Shown here: piece by piece, positions 27,501 through 36,948 of the stretch
How the letters are laid out: each line of letters begins with the position of its first letter
Numbering within the stretch: position 1 is the first letter of the stretch
Assembly (NCBI GenBank): GCA_902801375.1
Contig: CADCIB010000010.1
Coordinates: 26,465-90,464, forward strand
Source of the DNA: an uncultured Prevotellaceae bacterium
Lineage (GTDB): Bacteria; Bacteroidota; Bacteroidia; Bacteroidales; Bacteroidaceae
Direction of reading: 5' to 3'
Length of the DNA stretch: 64,000 bases
Program-made: the position numbers and the translations under genes
Notes under the pieces: generated by a model
Databases searched by the model: none
The model's input: the letters and a program-made list of their open reading frames with translations, nothing else
What the model was told of the DNA's origin: nothing

Positions 27501-28418
27501 TTACTTATTCACCTGGAACTTGGTGCAACCGTCCTTGAAGAAGGCGTTGATTTGCTTTGCTGCGGCGATGCCGGCATTGATGTTAGCTTCGGCAGTCTGC
27601 GCACCCATCTTCTTCGGTGTGGCGAAGTAGCGGCCTTCGAACTTGGCGAACTCTGCGTCAGCGTCGGGTTTGATGTCGGTGACGTACTTGATATCATCGC
27701 GCTCGCCCATCAGTTTCAGGAGCTCCGGCTCGTTGATAACTTCCTTGCGGGCTGTGTTGACTACGATACCACCCTTCTTCATCTTATTGACCAATGCGTA
27801 GTTAATGCTTTCGCGGGTCTCCGGTGTAGCGGGGATGTGGAGTGAGACGACATCGCACTGCTCGAACAAGGCATCCTGGTTGGCCACGGCGTGAACACCA
27901 GCTGCTTCGATGACGTCGGCAGGACAGTAAGCATCGAAAGCGTAGACGTCCATACCGAAGCCCTTGGCGATGCGAGCCACGTTGCGACCCACGTTGCCGA
28001 AGGCGAGTATGCCGAGTTTCTTGCCCAGGAGTTCAGAGCCGCTTTTTCCATTGTAGAATCCGCGAACGGCCATCACGAGCAGGCCAAACACGAGCTCTGC
28101 TACAGCGTTGGAGTTCTGACCCGGTGTATTCTCGGCCACTACATTGTGGGCAGTTGCGGCAGCAAGGTCGATGTTGTCGAAACCAGCACCTGCGCGCACA
28201 ACGATTTTCAGCTGCTTGGCGGCATCGAGCACCTCAGCGTCGCACTTGTCGGAACGGATGATGAGCGCATCGGCGTCTTTCACGGCGTCGAGTAGTTGAG
28301 CCTTCTCTGTATATTTCTCGAGCAGCACCAGCTCATGGCCGGCTGCTTCCACTTCCTTGCGAATGCCATTGACAGCGGCTGCTGCGAACGGCTTCTCTGT
28401 TGCTACTAATACTTTCAT
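27501..28418 (-). CDS. serA: D-3-phosphoglycerate dehydrogenase, short lysine-type
   Basis: Oxidises 3-phosphoglycerate to 3-phosphohydroxypyruvate with NAD, the first step of serine synthesis. It has 305 residues from the ATG at 28418, with no C-terminal ACT or ASB domain, so serine feedback through ACT is not expected. The NAD site is ILAFGNVGRNVARIA (near 137-151), and NTARKEVINE carries the conserved Arg. The catalytic His of the usual TPHIGAST motif is replaced: the sequence reads TPKKMGAQT, with Lys270 in the His position. It is downstream of serC in one operon. Confidence 0.93.
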   Translation of the reverse strand: MKVLVATEKPFAAAAVNGIRKEVEAAGHELVLLEKYTEKAQLLDAVKDADALIIRSDKCDAEVLDAAKQLKIVVRAGAGFDNIDLAAATAHNVVAENTPGQNSNAVAELVFGLLVMAVRGFYNGKSGSELLGKKLGILAFGNVGRNVARIAKGFGMDVYAFDAYCPADVIEAAGVHAVANQDALFEQCDVVSLHIPATPETRESINYALVNKMKKGGIVVNTARKEVINEPELLKLMGERDDIKYVTDIKPDADAEFAKFEGRYFATPKKMGAQTAEANINAGIAAAKQINAFFKDGCTKFQVNK

Positions 28419-28442
28419 TTCTTGATGTTGAATGTTCAAAAA

Positions 28443-29510
28443 TTAATGTAATGCTTCGTATTCCTTCATGCAAGCCACGAGAGCCTCGCAACCTTCAACG
28501 GTCTGAGCGTTGTAGCAAGAAGCACGGAAACCACCCACTGAGCGGTGACCCTTGATGCCAACCATGCCCTTCGATGTGGCGAAGTCGAAGAAGTCCTTCT
28601 CGAGCTCTTTGTACTCGTCGTTCAGGACGAAGCAGATGTTCATGAGCGAGCGGTCCTCAGCCTCCACGGTGCCGCGGAAGAGCTTGTTGCGGTCGATTTC
28701 GTTGTAGACAATCTCTGCACGCTGATGGGCGAGCTTCTCCATAGCCTTGACGCCACCCATAGCCTTGATCCAACGCATGTTCTCCATAGCGGTGTAGATG
28801 GGCACCACAGGAGGTGTGTTGAACATCGAACCCTTGTCCACGTGTGTGCGGTAGTCGAGCATGGTAGGAATCTGACGCTCCACCTTGCCGAGTGCGTCTT
28901 CCTTCACGATGACGATGGTGACACCAGCCATAGAGAGGTTCTTCTGGGCACCGCCGTAGATGCAGGTGTACTTTGAAACATCGATGGGACGTGAGAAGAT
29001 GTCGGATGACATATCGGCGATGACAGGCACCTTGAGGTCGAAGTCCTTACGGATCTCTGTACCGTAAATGGTGTTGTTGGTGGTGAAGTGGAAGTAGTCC
29101 ACATCCTCGGGTACGGTCCATCCCTTCGGAATGAAAGTGTAGTTGGCATCAGCCGAAGAGGCCACCTCTACTACTTCGCCGAAGAGCTTAGCTTCCTTCA
29201 TGGCCTTCTTTGCCCACACGCCTGTGTTCAGATAGGCGGCCTTCTTGTTGAGGAAGTTGTAGGGCACCATGCAGAACTCGAGCGATGCGCCGCCACCGAG
29301 GAACAGCACTTTGTAACCCTCGGGGATGTCGAGGAGTTCCTTGGCCAATGCTTCGGCTTCGTCGATGACTGCCTGGAAGTCTTTTGAACGGTGGCTGATC
29401 TCAGCGATAGAGAGACCCATACCATTGAAATCTAAGATTGCCTTTGCTGTGTTCTCGATGACGGAGCGGTCGAGGATGCAAGGACCTGCGGTGAAATTGT
29501 ACTTTTTCAT
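28443..29510 (-). CDS. serC: Phosphoserine aminotransferase
   Basis: PLP enzyme that converts 3-phosphohydroxypyruvate and glutamate to phosphoserine, the second step of serine synthesis; it can also act in PLP biosynthesis. The 355 residues match the family. It starts [15 protein letters not shown], has [10 protein letters not shown] near the phosphate-binding region and the PLP lysine in [12 protein letters not shown] (near 192). serA follows after 24 bp. Promoter boxes lie 43-74 nt upstream. Confidence 0.97.
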   Translation of the reverse strand: MKKYNFTAGPCILDRSVIENTAKAILDFNGMGLSIAEISHRSKDFQAVIDEAEALAKELLDIPEGYKVLFLGGGASLEFCMVPYNFLNKKAAYLNTGVWAKKAMKEAKLFGEVVEVASSADANYTFIPKGWTVPEDVDYFHFTTNNTIYGTEIRKDFDLKVPVIADMSSDIFSRPIDVSKYTCIYGGAQKNLSMAGVTIVIVKEDALGKVERQIPTMLDYRTHVDKGSMFNTPPVVPIYTAMENMRWIKAMGGVKAMEKLAHQRAEIVYNEIDRNKLFRGTVEAEDRSLMNICFVLNDEYKELEKDFFDFATSKGMVGIKGHRSVGGFRASCYNAQTVEGCEALVACMKEYEALH

Positions 29511-29552
29511 TGTTGCGAATTTGATAAATTATTAAAGTTGGATTTTCGGTTG

Positions 29553-29584
29553 CGAAATTACGGGTTTTCATTGAAACCACCAAA
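29553..29584 (-). promoter_or_regulatory. serC-serA promoter with extended -33 box
   Basis: On the minus strand TTTGGTGGTTTC begins at 29584; after a 20-nt spacer the -7 box is TAATTTCG (29553-29560), one base off consensus. Confidence 0.7.
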
Positions 29585-29625
29585 TTATTTTGCGGAAATC
29601 GTGCTATTTTCAGTTGTTTTTCTTT

Positions 29626-30966
29626 CTATTTGACAAGTTCGAATACTGTTTTTAGCCCTTTTATCTTCTTTCCGGTTGACAATTTGATAGTTTGTGTGGC
29701 CTTTTCTCGCACGACGGCCACATAGCAGAACCGCTCATTGACGTCGATTCGGCCGATATCGTCTTTTTCTAAAAGGCAGTTTTTACAGAGGAATCCCACC
29801 ACATCGCCCTTGGAGATTTTGTCTTTCTTGCCCTTGCCAATGTAGAGGGTGGCCATACGTGGCAGAGCGGGTTGAGGCAACTGGAGGGGAAGGGGCATTG
29901 TCTCGACGTCGGCATGAATGTAGTCGGGTATGTGCTCGCCTTCGCTCAGGATGAAGTAGGCCCTTCCGGTCTTGTCCCATCGTGCGGTGCGCCCTACCCT
30001 ATGGATGTATCCCTCTTCGCCCTCTGGGATGTGGTAGTGGATGATGTGCCGGATGTTGGGAATGTCGAGCCCGCGCGAAGCGAGGTCTGTGCACACCATG
30101 ATGTTGGCCGACCCGTTGCTGAACTTGTAGAGAGCGTCTTCGCGCTGGCGTTGCTCCAATCCTCCATGAAACAGACTCACCACGAAGCCTTGAGCACGAA
30201 GGTAGTCGGTGGCTCGTTCCACACTCTCACGGTAGTTCAGAAACACGATGCTGCTTTCGTCGCCGATGAGGCGAAGTAGTCGGCTCAGCGTCTCGAGTTT
30301 GTCTTTTGTGGGGCTCTTCACCTCATGAATTGTAATGCGCTCTGAAGGTGTATTCTGTCTTTCGGCATCGTCGGCTTCAGCAGAAGCGTTATAGTCTACC
30401 CGCTTGCAACGTCGCATATTAACGAAATTGGGTATCTGCTCGCTTTCTGTGGCCGACAAGAGGACACGCTGCCTGATGGCGGGCATGTGAGCTATGGCGC
30501 GTTGCATCTCGTCGTGGAAGCCCATCGACAGACACTTGTCGAATTCATCGATGACAAGCCATCTGACAGCCTCAGGCGAGAGATTCCCTTTATCGAAATG
30601 GTCGTTGAGGCGTCCTGGCGTGGCGAAGACAATCTGTGGCTGTACCTCTCGCATTTTACGGTGTTCGTCCATAGTGGGTCGTCCGCCGTAGAGCGCCATA
30701 GTGCGGAGTCCACTACCCATATCTTTGAGTACGGTGGCCGACTGAAGCGCCAATTCCCTACCAGGAACGATGACGATTGCTTGAAGCCGTGAGTCTTCGG
30801 CATGAATTAACTGTGTCAGCGGCAAAAGGTAGGCCAGCGTCTTGCCGGAGCCTGTAGGCGACAGCACGAGTACGTCGGTTCCAGAGTGGATGGCCAGGGC
30901 GGCTTCGCGCTGCATAGCGTTGAGCGACTCTATTTTCAGTTTCTGCAATATTATATTTGTTTCCAT
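29626..30966 (-). CDS. DEAD-box RNA helicase, DbpA-like
   Basis: ATP-dependent RNA helicase, 446 residues from the ATG at 30966. Motifs in order: Q-motif region LNAMQREA, motif I SPTGSGKT (near 43), VIDEFDK as the DEAD variant (near 142), LSATE as SAT (near 176), and helicase C-terminal motifs with DLASRGLDIP and HRVGRTAR (near 318). A C-terminal DbpA-type RNA-binding domain follows (about 370-446, with GDVVGFLCKNCLLEKDDIG), which in E. coli DbpA targets 23S rRNA hairpin 92 in 50S assembly. A TPR protein gene lies upstream on the same strand. Confidence 0.93.
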   Translation of the reverse strand: METNIILQKLKIESLNAMQREAALAIHSGTDVLVLSPTGSGKTLAYLLPLTQLIHAEDSRLQAIVIVPGRELALQSATVLKDMGSGLRTMALYGGRPTMDEHRKMREVQPQIVFATPGRLNDHFDKGNLSPEAVRWLVIDEFDKCLSMGFHDEMQRAIAHMPAIRQRVLLSATESEQIPNFVNMRRCKRVDYNASAEADDAERQNTPSERITIHEVKSPTKDKLETLSRLLRLIGDESSIVFLNYRESVERATDYLRAQGFVVSLFHGGLEQRQREDALYKFSNGSANIMVCTDLASRGLDIPNIRHIIHYHIPEGEEGYIHRVGRTARWDKTGRAYFILSEGEHIPDYIHADVETMPLPLQLPQPALPRMATLYIGKGKKDKISKGDVVGFLCKNCLLEKDDIGRIDVNERFCYVAVVREKATQTIKLSTGKKIKGLKTVFELVK

Positions 30967-30996
30967 ATACCTTATTATTATATGGGTGAAGTACAC

Positions 30997-31674
30997 TTAT
31001 TTCAACCGGTCGTAGAGGGGTTGCAACGACTTACGGGCTACTCCCATCTGCTGCAGTCGCCTGAGTTCTTGAAGGGCTTTCTCCTGATTGTGCTGGCGGA
31101 TGTAGATATCGATGAGGTTGACTATATAGTCGGTGTTGTGTGGCTCGAGGCGAATGGCCTCAGAATAGTCGAATTCAGCCAGCGACATGAGTTTCATGTC
31201 GCGTTCAATGTCGGCACGAGCGGCATAGGCAATCGCGCTATCGGGATGTTGCTGAACCAGAATGTTCACTTCGTCAAGTGCCTGTGGGAGGTGTTGCTCT
31301 TCTTGTGAGAGGAGCGCCAATCCTAAGCGTGCTTCGAAATGGTTGGGAATGAGTATGAGCAAATGTTGGTAGTCAAGACGAGCAAAGGCATTGCGGTGGA
31401 GTTGGCGATTGGTGTAAGCGCGGAAGAAGAGTGCCGCGAGGTTGTCGGGCTGCTGTTCTAGGATGCGATCGTACTCTTCCTTGGCGCGGTCGTACTGCTC
31501 AAGTTGCATGTTCCACGAAGCCTTCTTAAGCCGCAGGTCTATGCTGTTGGGGTACCACGTGAGACTGTCGGCAGCTTGTTTGAGACTGTCGCGCATCTGC
31601 TGTCTCGTGTATTGCGCCTGAGCGGAAAACACGCAGAACATCAGAACAGCGGAAAATACTGCCAATCTCTTCAT
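30997..31674 (-). CDS. Exported tetratricopeptide repeat protein
   Basis: 225 residues with a signal peptide (1-20, ending SAQA) and about five TPR-like helical pairs between 25 and 210 (for example YDRAKEEYDRILEQQPDNLAALFFRAYTN written as consecutive A/B helices). It is probably a periplasmic scaffold or adaptor with no enzymatic motifs. It lies 3 bp after leuB and 30 bp before the DbpA-like helicase on the same strand, so the three may share a transcript. Confidence 0.87.
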   Translation of the reverse strand: MKRLAVFSAVLMFCVFSAQAQYTRQQMRDSLKQAADSLTWYPNSIDLRLKKASWNMQLEQYDRAKEEYDRILEQQPDNLAALFFRAYTNRQLHRNAFARLDYQHLLILIPNHFEARLGLALLSQEEQHLPQALDEVNILVQQHPDSAIAYAARADIERDMKLMSLAEFDYSEAIRLEPHNTDYIVNLIDIYIRQHNQEKALQELRRLQQMGVARKSLQPLYDRLK

Positions 31675-31677
31675 GAA

Positions 31678-32742
31678 CTATACACTTTGAACAATGAACT
31701 CAACAATCCAGGCTCCCACCTCGCTGGTGCCATAGTATGGATGACCTTCGGCTTGGATTTCGGGCGTGCGCACATTGGCGTCAAGCGATGCCTGTACGGC
31801 TTGTCGGATGAGAGCACCTTCTTTTTTCAGGTCCAGGTGCTCGAACATCATGGCAGCTGAGAGAATCATGGCTATGGGGTTGGCGATGTTCTTGCCCGTA
31901 GCCTGTGGCCAACTGCCATGAACGGGCTCAAAGAGCGGAGTGCCTGTTCCGATGGAAGCCGACGGCAACATGCCCATCGATCCAGTGATGCAAGCGGCCT
32001 CGTCGGTAAGAATGTCGCCGAACGTGTTTTCCGTGACGATAACATCGAAATAGCGAGGCTCCATGATGAGGCGCATTGAAGCATAGTCTACGAACATATA
32101 GTCGGTGCGGACATCAGGATAGAGCGGTTCCATCTCTTTGGCTATTTGTCGCCATAAGCGGCTGGTGTCGAGGATATTGGCTTTGTCAACCACCGTCAGA
32201 TGATGATTTCTCTGCCTTGCATATTTGAAACCGACATGCAGGATGCGCTCTATCTCAGGACGGGTGTAGACATTGGTGTCGAAGGCACGGTCGTTGTCGC
32301 GTTGTTTCTCGCCGAAATACATCCCCCCTGTGAGTTCGCGGATGCAGATGAAATCGGCTCCGCTGACCAATTCGTCTTTGAGTGGCGACTTGTGGACCAT
32401 ACAGGGAAATGTTTGTATCGGGCGGATATTGGCAAACAGCCCCAACTGCTTACGCATAGCGAGCAGCCCCTGTTCTGGGCGGATGGGTGATGTGGGATTG
32501 TTGTCGTACTTGGGATGACCCACAGCGGCGAAGAGTACGGCGTCGGCCTGTTGGCATATGCGAAGCGTCTCTTTTGGGAAAGGGTCGCCTACTTTGTCGA
32601 TGGCATCGGCACCGCAGATAGCTTCGGTGTAGGTAATGTTGTGATTGAAACGTTTGGCTACGGCATTCACTACGGCCACACATTGTGTCATGATTTCAGG
32701 ACCTATGCCGTCGCCTGGGAGAATTGCGAGATGAATGTTCAT
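31678..32742 (-). CDS. leuB: 3-isopropylmalate dehydrogenase
   Basis: NAD-dependent oxidative decarboxylation of 3-isopropylmalate in leucine synthesis. It has 354 residues from the ATG at 32742 ([18 protein letters not shown]). The longer frame to 32805 would overlap dnaB. Family motifs: [14 protein letters not shown], the substrate-binding [10 protein letters not shown], and the metal-binding DYASMRLI and [13 protein letters not shown] segments. The other leucine genes (leuA, leuC, leuD) are not in this window. Confidence 0.94.
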   Translation of the reverse strand: MNIHLAILPGDGIGPEIMTQCVAVVNAVAKRFNHNITYTEAICGADAIDKVGDPFPKETLRICQQADAVLFAAVGHPKYDNNPTSPIRPEQGLLAMRKQLGLFANIRPIQTFPCMVHKSPLKDELVSGADFICIRELTGGMYFGEKQRDNDRAFDTNVYTRPEIERILHVGFKYARQRNHHLTVVDKANILDTSRLWRQIAKEMEPLYPDVRTDYMFVDYASMRLIMEPRYFDVIVTENTFGDILTDEAACITGSMGMLPSASIGTGTPLFEPVHGSWPQATGKNIANPIAMILSAAMMFEHLDLKKEGALIRQAVQASLDANVRTPEIQAEGHPYYGTSEVGAWIVEFIVQSV

Positions 32743-32788
32743 GGTTTTGGGGATGAGAAATATTGGATGTGGGATGATAGTCGTATCG

Positions 32789-34318
32789 TCAGAATGGCGT
32801 TCCATCGTTCATTGGCGGTGGTATGGGAGTGCCGCCGTTCATGCGTGAGCCGATGAATTCGCCTCCAGCCTCGGGTGCGGCCGAGACGATGGTGTCTTCC
32901 GGATTCTCGAAGCGTGTCAGCTCGCCGCGGAAATTCAGCAACACATCTCCTGTGCCACCCTTACGGTGCTTAGCTATGATGATTTGCGCCATACCATGAA
33001 GGTCGTTTCCCTTGCCGTCGTCGTAGATGTGGTAGTATTCCGGACGATGGACAAAGATCACCATATCGGCGTCCTGCTCAATGGCTCCCGACTCGCGGAG
33101 GTCGCTTAGCTGTGGGCGCTTTCCTTCTATACCGTCGCGGTTCTCCACCGTGCGGTTCAGCTGCGACAGGGCAATGATGGGTATGTCGAGTTCTTTTGCT
33201 AATCCTTTCAGCGAACGGCTGATGGTCGACACCTCCTCCTGACGGCTTCCGAATTTCGCACCATTGGCGTTCATCAGCTGCAGATAGTCAATCATGATGA
33301 TGCGCACTCCCTTTTCACGCACCAATCGGCGGGCTTTCGTGCGTAGTTCAAAGATGCTCATACCTGGGGTGTCGTCCACATACATAGGCTTTCCTTGCAA
33401 GCGACGTACATTGCGGTCGAGGCGTTTCCACTCACCGTCGTCGAGTTGTCCGTTCATGATTTTCTTTCCTGACACCTCACAGACGTTGGAGAGCATACGG
33501 TTCATGAGCTGTACATTGCTCATTTCAAGTGAGAAGAAAGCCACAGGTATCTCTGCATCGATGGCGATGTTTTTGGCCAACGACAGCGCGAAAGCCGTCT
33601 TACCCATTGCAGGGCGGCCGGCTATGATGATGAGGTCGGAATTCTGCCAACCCGATGTCATGTTGTCGAGGCCGGAATAGCCGGTGGGAATGCCCGTCAG
33701 TCCTGTCGTATTGGCAGCAGCTTTCTGGAGGATTTCCATGGCTTGTTTGATGACGGGGTCTATCTGTGTGTAGTCCTGCCGCATGTTTTTCTGCGACAAT
33801 TCGAAGAGCGATCCCTCGGCCTCTTGCATCAGTTCGTCAACATCGACGGTCTCGTCGAAGGCTTTTGTCTCGATGATGCTGGCGAAGGTGATGAGCTGGC
33901 GTGCGAGGTATTTTTGCGCCAGGATGCGCGCGTGATATTCGATGTGGGCAGATGATGCCACGTGTGAACTGAGGTCTACAATGTAGGCAGGTCCGCCCAC
34001 CTCTTCGAGTGTGCCTTCGTGCTTGAGTTCCTCGGTCACGGTCATGATGTCGACGGGTTTCTCTGCAAGGCTCAATGTCTGAATGGCACGATAGACTTTC
34101 TCGTTGCGGGGTTCATAGAATGTCTCTGGTCGCAGCAGTTCGCTGACGATGGAAAAGGCGTCCTTGTCGATCATCAGGGCGCCGAGAACTACACGTTCCA
34201 AGTCGGTGGCCTGCGGTTGCAGGTGTCCGTATTTGGGGTCGATGGGGGTCTTGGTTTTTCTTTCTGGCACGTTGGTTCTGAGTAAATAATAATAGGTTTG
34301 TGAATGATTTTTCTGCAA
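32789..34318 (-). CDS. dnaB: Replicative DNA helicase DnaB
   Basis: Hexameric fork helicase, 509 residues. The N-terminal DnaB domain (about 35-145, [17 protein letters not shown]) is followed by the RecA-like helicase domain with Walker [15 protein letters not shown] (near 232), IMIDYLQLM as Walker B (near 340), and SQLNR with [18 protein letters not shown] (near 385). The C-terminus is disordered and Gly/Pro-rich. A GTG at 34270 (17th codon) is an alternative start. No intein or insertion is seen. Confidence 0.95.
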   Translation of the reverse strand: MQKNHSQTYYYLLRTNVPERKTKTPIDPKYGHLQPQATDLERVVLGALMIDKDAFSIVSELLRPETFYEPRNEKVYRAIQTLSLAEKPVDIMTVTEELKHEGTLEEVGGPAYIVDLSSHVASSAHIEYHARILAQKYLARQLITFASIIETKAFDETVDVDELMQEAEGSLFELSQKNMRQDYTQIDPVIKQAMEILQKAAANTTGLTGIPTGYSGLDNMTSGWQNSDLIIIAGRPAMGKTAFALSLAKNIAIDAEIPVAFFSLEMSNVQLMNRMLSNVCEVSGKKIMNGQLDDGEWKRLDRNVRRLQGKPMYVDDTPGMSIFELRTKARRLVREKGVRIIMIDYLQLMNANGAKFGSRQEEVSTISRSLKGLAKELDIPIIALSQLNRTVENRDGIEGKRPQLSDLRESGAIEQDADMVIFVHRPEYYHIYDDGKGNDLHGMAQIIIAKHRKGGTGDVLLNFRGELTRFENPEDTIVSAAPEAGGEFIGSRMNGGTPIPPPMNDGTPF

Positions 34319-34333
34319 GTCTTGGCAACAATA

Positions 34334-34723
34334 CTAAGAGTTGGCGAAGAGATTGTCGATTTCGGCAATTTCGTCTTCGTCGAACCACTTCGAAAGCTTT
34401 TCGTGGGCACGTTGTTTGACGTCGTCGCTGACATCGCCCCACACCTTCTGCAAGACATAGACAAGCACAGAAAGGTCGTCGCTGAGACCTACGATGGGAA
34501 TGGCGTCGGGCACTACGTCAAGCGGGCTGATGAGATAGCCCAAGGCTCCGATGATGATGGCTTTGTCCTTAACCGAAACCTTGTCGCTCTGAAGCGTATA
34601 GAAGAGGATCAGTGCCTCGTACACCAATTTGGCGCCTGCGCGCTTTGCAACTTTTGAGATTTTATCCAGGAATCCGTCCTTGGTAAACTTGTTGCTGTAT
34701 TGCATAAAATCGGGAAGTTCCAT
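34334..34723 (-). CDS. YkvA/DUF1232 family protein
   Basis: 129 residues. The central segment GALGYLISPLDVVPDAIPIVG (shortened here) is the DUF1232 signature, a hydrophobic hairpin likely to associate with the membrane. An Asp/Glu-rich C-terminus follows. Function is not established. It lies 15 bp upstream of dnaB on the same strand, so it may be co-transcribed. Confidence 0.85.
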   Translation of the reverse strand: MELPDFMQYSNKFTKDGFLDKISKVAKRAGAKLVYEALILFYTLQSDKVSVKDKAIIIGALGYLISPLDVVPDAIPIVGLSDDLSVLVYVLQKVWGDVSDDVKQRAHEKLSKWFDEDEIAEIDNLFANS

Positions 34724-34797
34724 AGCTTTTGATAATTAGAAATGAATAAAGACAGGAGCACCCGGCAATAGCCGGGTCACTCCCAGAGTTGCTGTTT

Positions 34798-35535
34798 TTA
34801 TCGCTTTCCTTTGAACTGTCCACCACTGGTAGTAGTGCTGGAAGAGTTGTTGGAAGACTTTTTCGTAGAAGATGTCCCATTGCCCGAGCTGCTACGTGTA
34901 GACGTTGAACCACCTGTCTGCGAGGCTCTCCATGACGAACCGCTCTTGGTGGAAGAAGACGAGTGGCCGCTGTTTCCTGAACGCCACGAAGTAGTGGCTC
35001 CGCTCGTTGAGTTCTTGCCGTGATTGGTTGTACCGTTGTTGGCGGGAATGTGCACGGTGGTGGGTCCGAAATTCGTGGGCTGGTTGAAGTTGCGATGTGC
35101 ATAGTAGCTGTCGCGAAGTCCGTTGTTGCCGCCCCTGTACGATCTGTATGCTATCGGAGCGCTGTAATAGATGGTGTGCTCGCTGTAGCGCTTGTAGATG
35201 CGGAATCGCCACGAGTTGTTCCTCCACCCCACCGGGCGATAGAAGTAGTTGGCTTCCATGTAGAGCTGATACTGGTAGGCTGTGAGCACAAACCTCAGGT
35301 CGCTGTTGCGGCGCTCCCAAGCCCATCCGTAAAGACTGCTGCGGCTGTCGATAGCCATCAGATAGTCGATGTTGATTTCATATACCGCCTCGCACTGTTC
35401 GCGGCTGAGCCGAAGCTCATAAGCCATCTTGTCTGTCAAGAAGAGGGCTTCCTGACGTGCCTGCGAATATGTCATAGCTGTGGTCTTGACAAGCATTGTT
35501 GTCAGCATGACCGTGAGTAACATTAACTTTTTCAT
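34798..35535 (-). CDS. Exported protein with Ser/Thr/Gly-rich low-complexity tail
   Basis: 245 residues from the ATG at 35535 (KKLMLLTVMLTTML), which gives a signal peptide of about 20 residues; the frame is open to 35598. Residues 25-130 are a compact, Tyr/Arg-rich region (YSQARQEALFLTDKMAYEL; repeated YRPVGWRN-like segments). Residues 150-240 are low complexity (Ser, Thr, Gly, Asn) ending in a basic FKGKR. I do not recognise the family. The tail may be a surface linker or a glycosylation target. Confidence 0.75.
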   Translation of the reverse strand: MKKLMLLTVMLTTMLVKTTAMTYSQARQEALFLTDKMAYELRLSREQCEAVYEINIDYLMAIDSRSSLYGWAWERRNSDLRFVLTAYQYQLYMEANYFYRPVGWRNNSWRFRIYKRYSEHTIYYSAPIAYRSYRGGNNGLRDSYYAHRNFNQPTNFGPTTVHIPANNGTTNHGKNSTSGATTSWRSGNSGHSSSSTKSGSSWRASQTGGSTSTRSSSGNGTSSTKKSSNNSSSTTTSGGQFKGKR

Positions 35536-35693
35536 TTCTTTATTCTTTAAAGGGTTCAACTTGATGTTCACGCTGCAAAATAACAGAAAAAATATCACCT
35601 GCCAAAGGGAATATCCCTAAAAACGGGTCGAGAAAACTCTATTTATGCATAGGAGAATCCCAGCGGGCACTTTGTTTTCCGCTGTTGTCCTGG

Positions 35694-36695
35694 TCATTTT
35701 TCCTTAGGCAGCAGCGGCAATGTGCGGAGGAGCACCTTACGCCCCGCTTTCGTGTTGACCAATCTGCGAAATAGTTTGTACTTCGTGGTGTAGTTGCGAT
35801 TGGGCAAGGGAAACAGACCTCGCTGGGCAAGATGCCCCAGACGCTCGTCGAGCATTTGTTCGCTACGGGTCAGTACGATGACATTATAAATATAATTCAT
35901 AGTCAGCTGCGCCACACGACGTTGGAGGGCTTTCCCCTGTTCACCATGTAAGGTTCCGGCGAGATGGTCGAGCTGCAGAAGCACATACTCCGCATCGTTG
36001 AGCTTTTTGGCAGTCCATTCGTTTCCGCCTCTTTGCGTGATGGATCCTGGACGCACCCTGTAGAAGTAGGCGCAAGAGTCTGTAGCATAGAGATTCTCTG
36101 CCCGCAAGATAAGCTTTGGGGTGAACTCTTCGTCCTCTTCGTGGAGTAGATGGGTGGAGAATCGCAGGTCGTGAAGTAGTTTTTTCCTGAACACATAGCC
36201 CCAGACCGCTCCACGCAAGTTGTGATTGTTGATATAGTCAGCACCCGTCATTGGTCCGTCGAACAGGTAAGGAGAATCTACGTCGTTTTCCTCTGTCGTA
36301 TGTTTGAACAACACTACATCTGCCTCCTGTTCGCGCAACAGGTGTATGCAATGATCGTAGTTGGCCTTGATGAGCATGTCGTCGCCGTCTACAAACTGTA
36401 TGTATTGTCCATGACAGATGTCGATACCGCTGTTGCGGGCGCCTCCAGGTCCTTTGTTGCTTTGCCGTAAGTAGACGAGTTGGTCGCGATACTCTGTGAG
36501 TTCGTTCAGCGGACTGACTTCCGACCCGTCGTCAACGAGGATAATCTCGCGTTCATCGGCTTCTAAGTCGATGGAAAGGATGCTGTCGATACACTCGCGT
36601 ATCATATCGACAGGCAAATTATAATAGGTGATGATGAAACTCACCAGAGGGTGTGCTTGGCCGGGTTTGGAACCCGATAATGCTGATGTGTCCAT
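35694..36695 (-). CDS. Glycosyltransferase family 2
   Basis: 333 residues. The GT-A fold opens with VSFIITYYNLPVDMIRECID (near 18-37), IILVDDGSE (near 51) as the nucleotide-sugar site and VDGDDMLIKAN (near 102) as the DxD-like metal site, with KGPGGARNSGI between them. Such enzymes add sugars to lipid-linked surface glycans. The C-terminal 100 residues are basic and specific to this protein. It is transcribed away from the GT4 gene. The 36696-36948 gap has one -7 box (TATCTTTG, minus) near 36766. Confidence 0.93.
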   Translation of the reverse strand: MDTSALSGSKPGQAHPLVSFIITYYNLPVDMIRECIDSILSIDLEADEREIILVDDGSEVSPLNELTEYRDQLVYLRQSNKGPGGARNSGIDICHGQYIQFVDGDDMLIKANYDHCIHLLREQEADVVLFKHTTEENDVDSPYLFDGPMTGADYINNHNLRGAVWGYVFRKKLLHDLRFSTHLLHEEDEEFTPKLILRAENLYATDSCAYFYRVRPGSITQRGGNEWTAKKLNDAEYVLLQLDHLAGTLHGEQGKALQRRVAQLTMNYIYNVIVLTRSEQMLDERLGHLAQRGLFPLPNRNYTTKYKLFRRLVNTKAGRKVLLRTLPLLPKEK

Positions 36696-36948
36696 GATTC
36701 TTACTGAACGCTCAATACAATGATTCTTCTTGGGCGGTTAGTAGAAACCGCTCTTTTGTTCGGGCAAAGATACTACAAATAATCAGAATAATGAGAATAT
36801 TCCGTGTTTTATTAAGAATTATTTCACTCCCTATGTACTGAGAGTGCCATCATCGTTAAAAAACAATAAAAAGGAACGGCACATACCCACGAGTCACATA
36901 TTTTTATTGTACTTTTACAACCCAGAACCGTTTTCTGTTCCAAAAATT

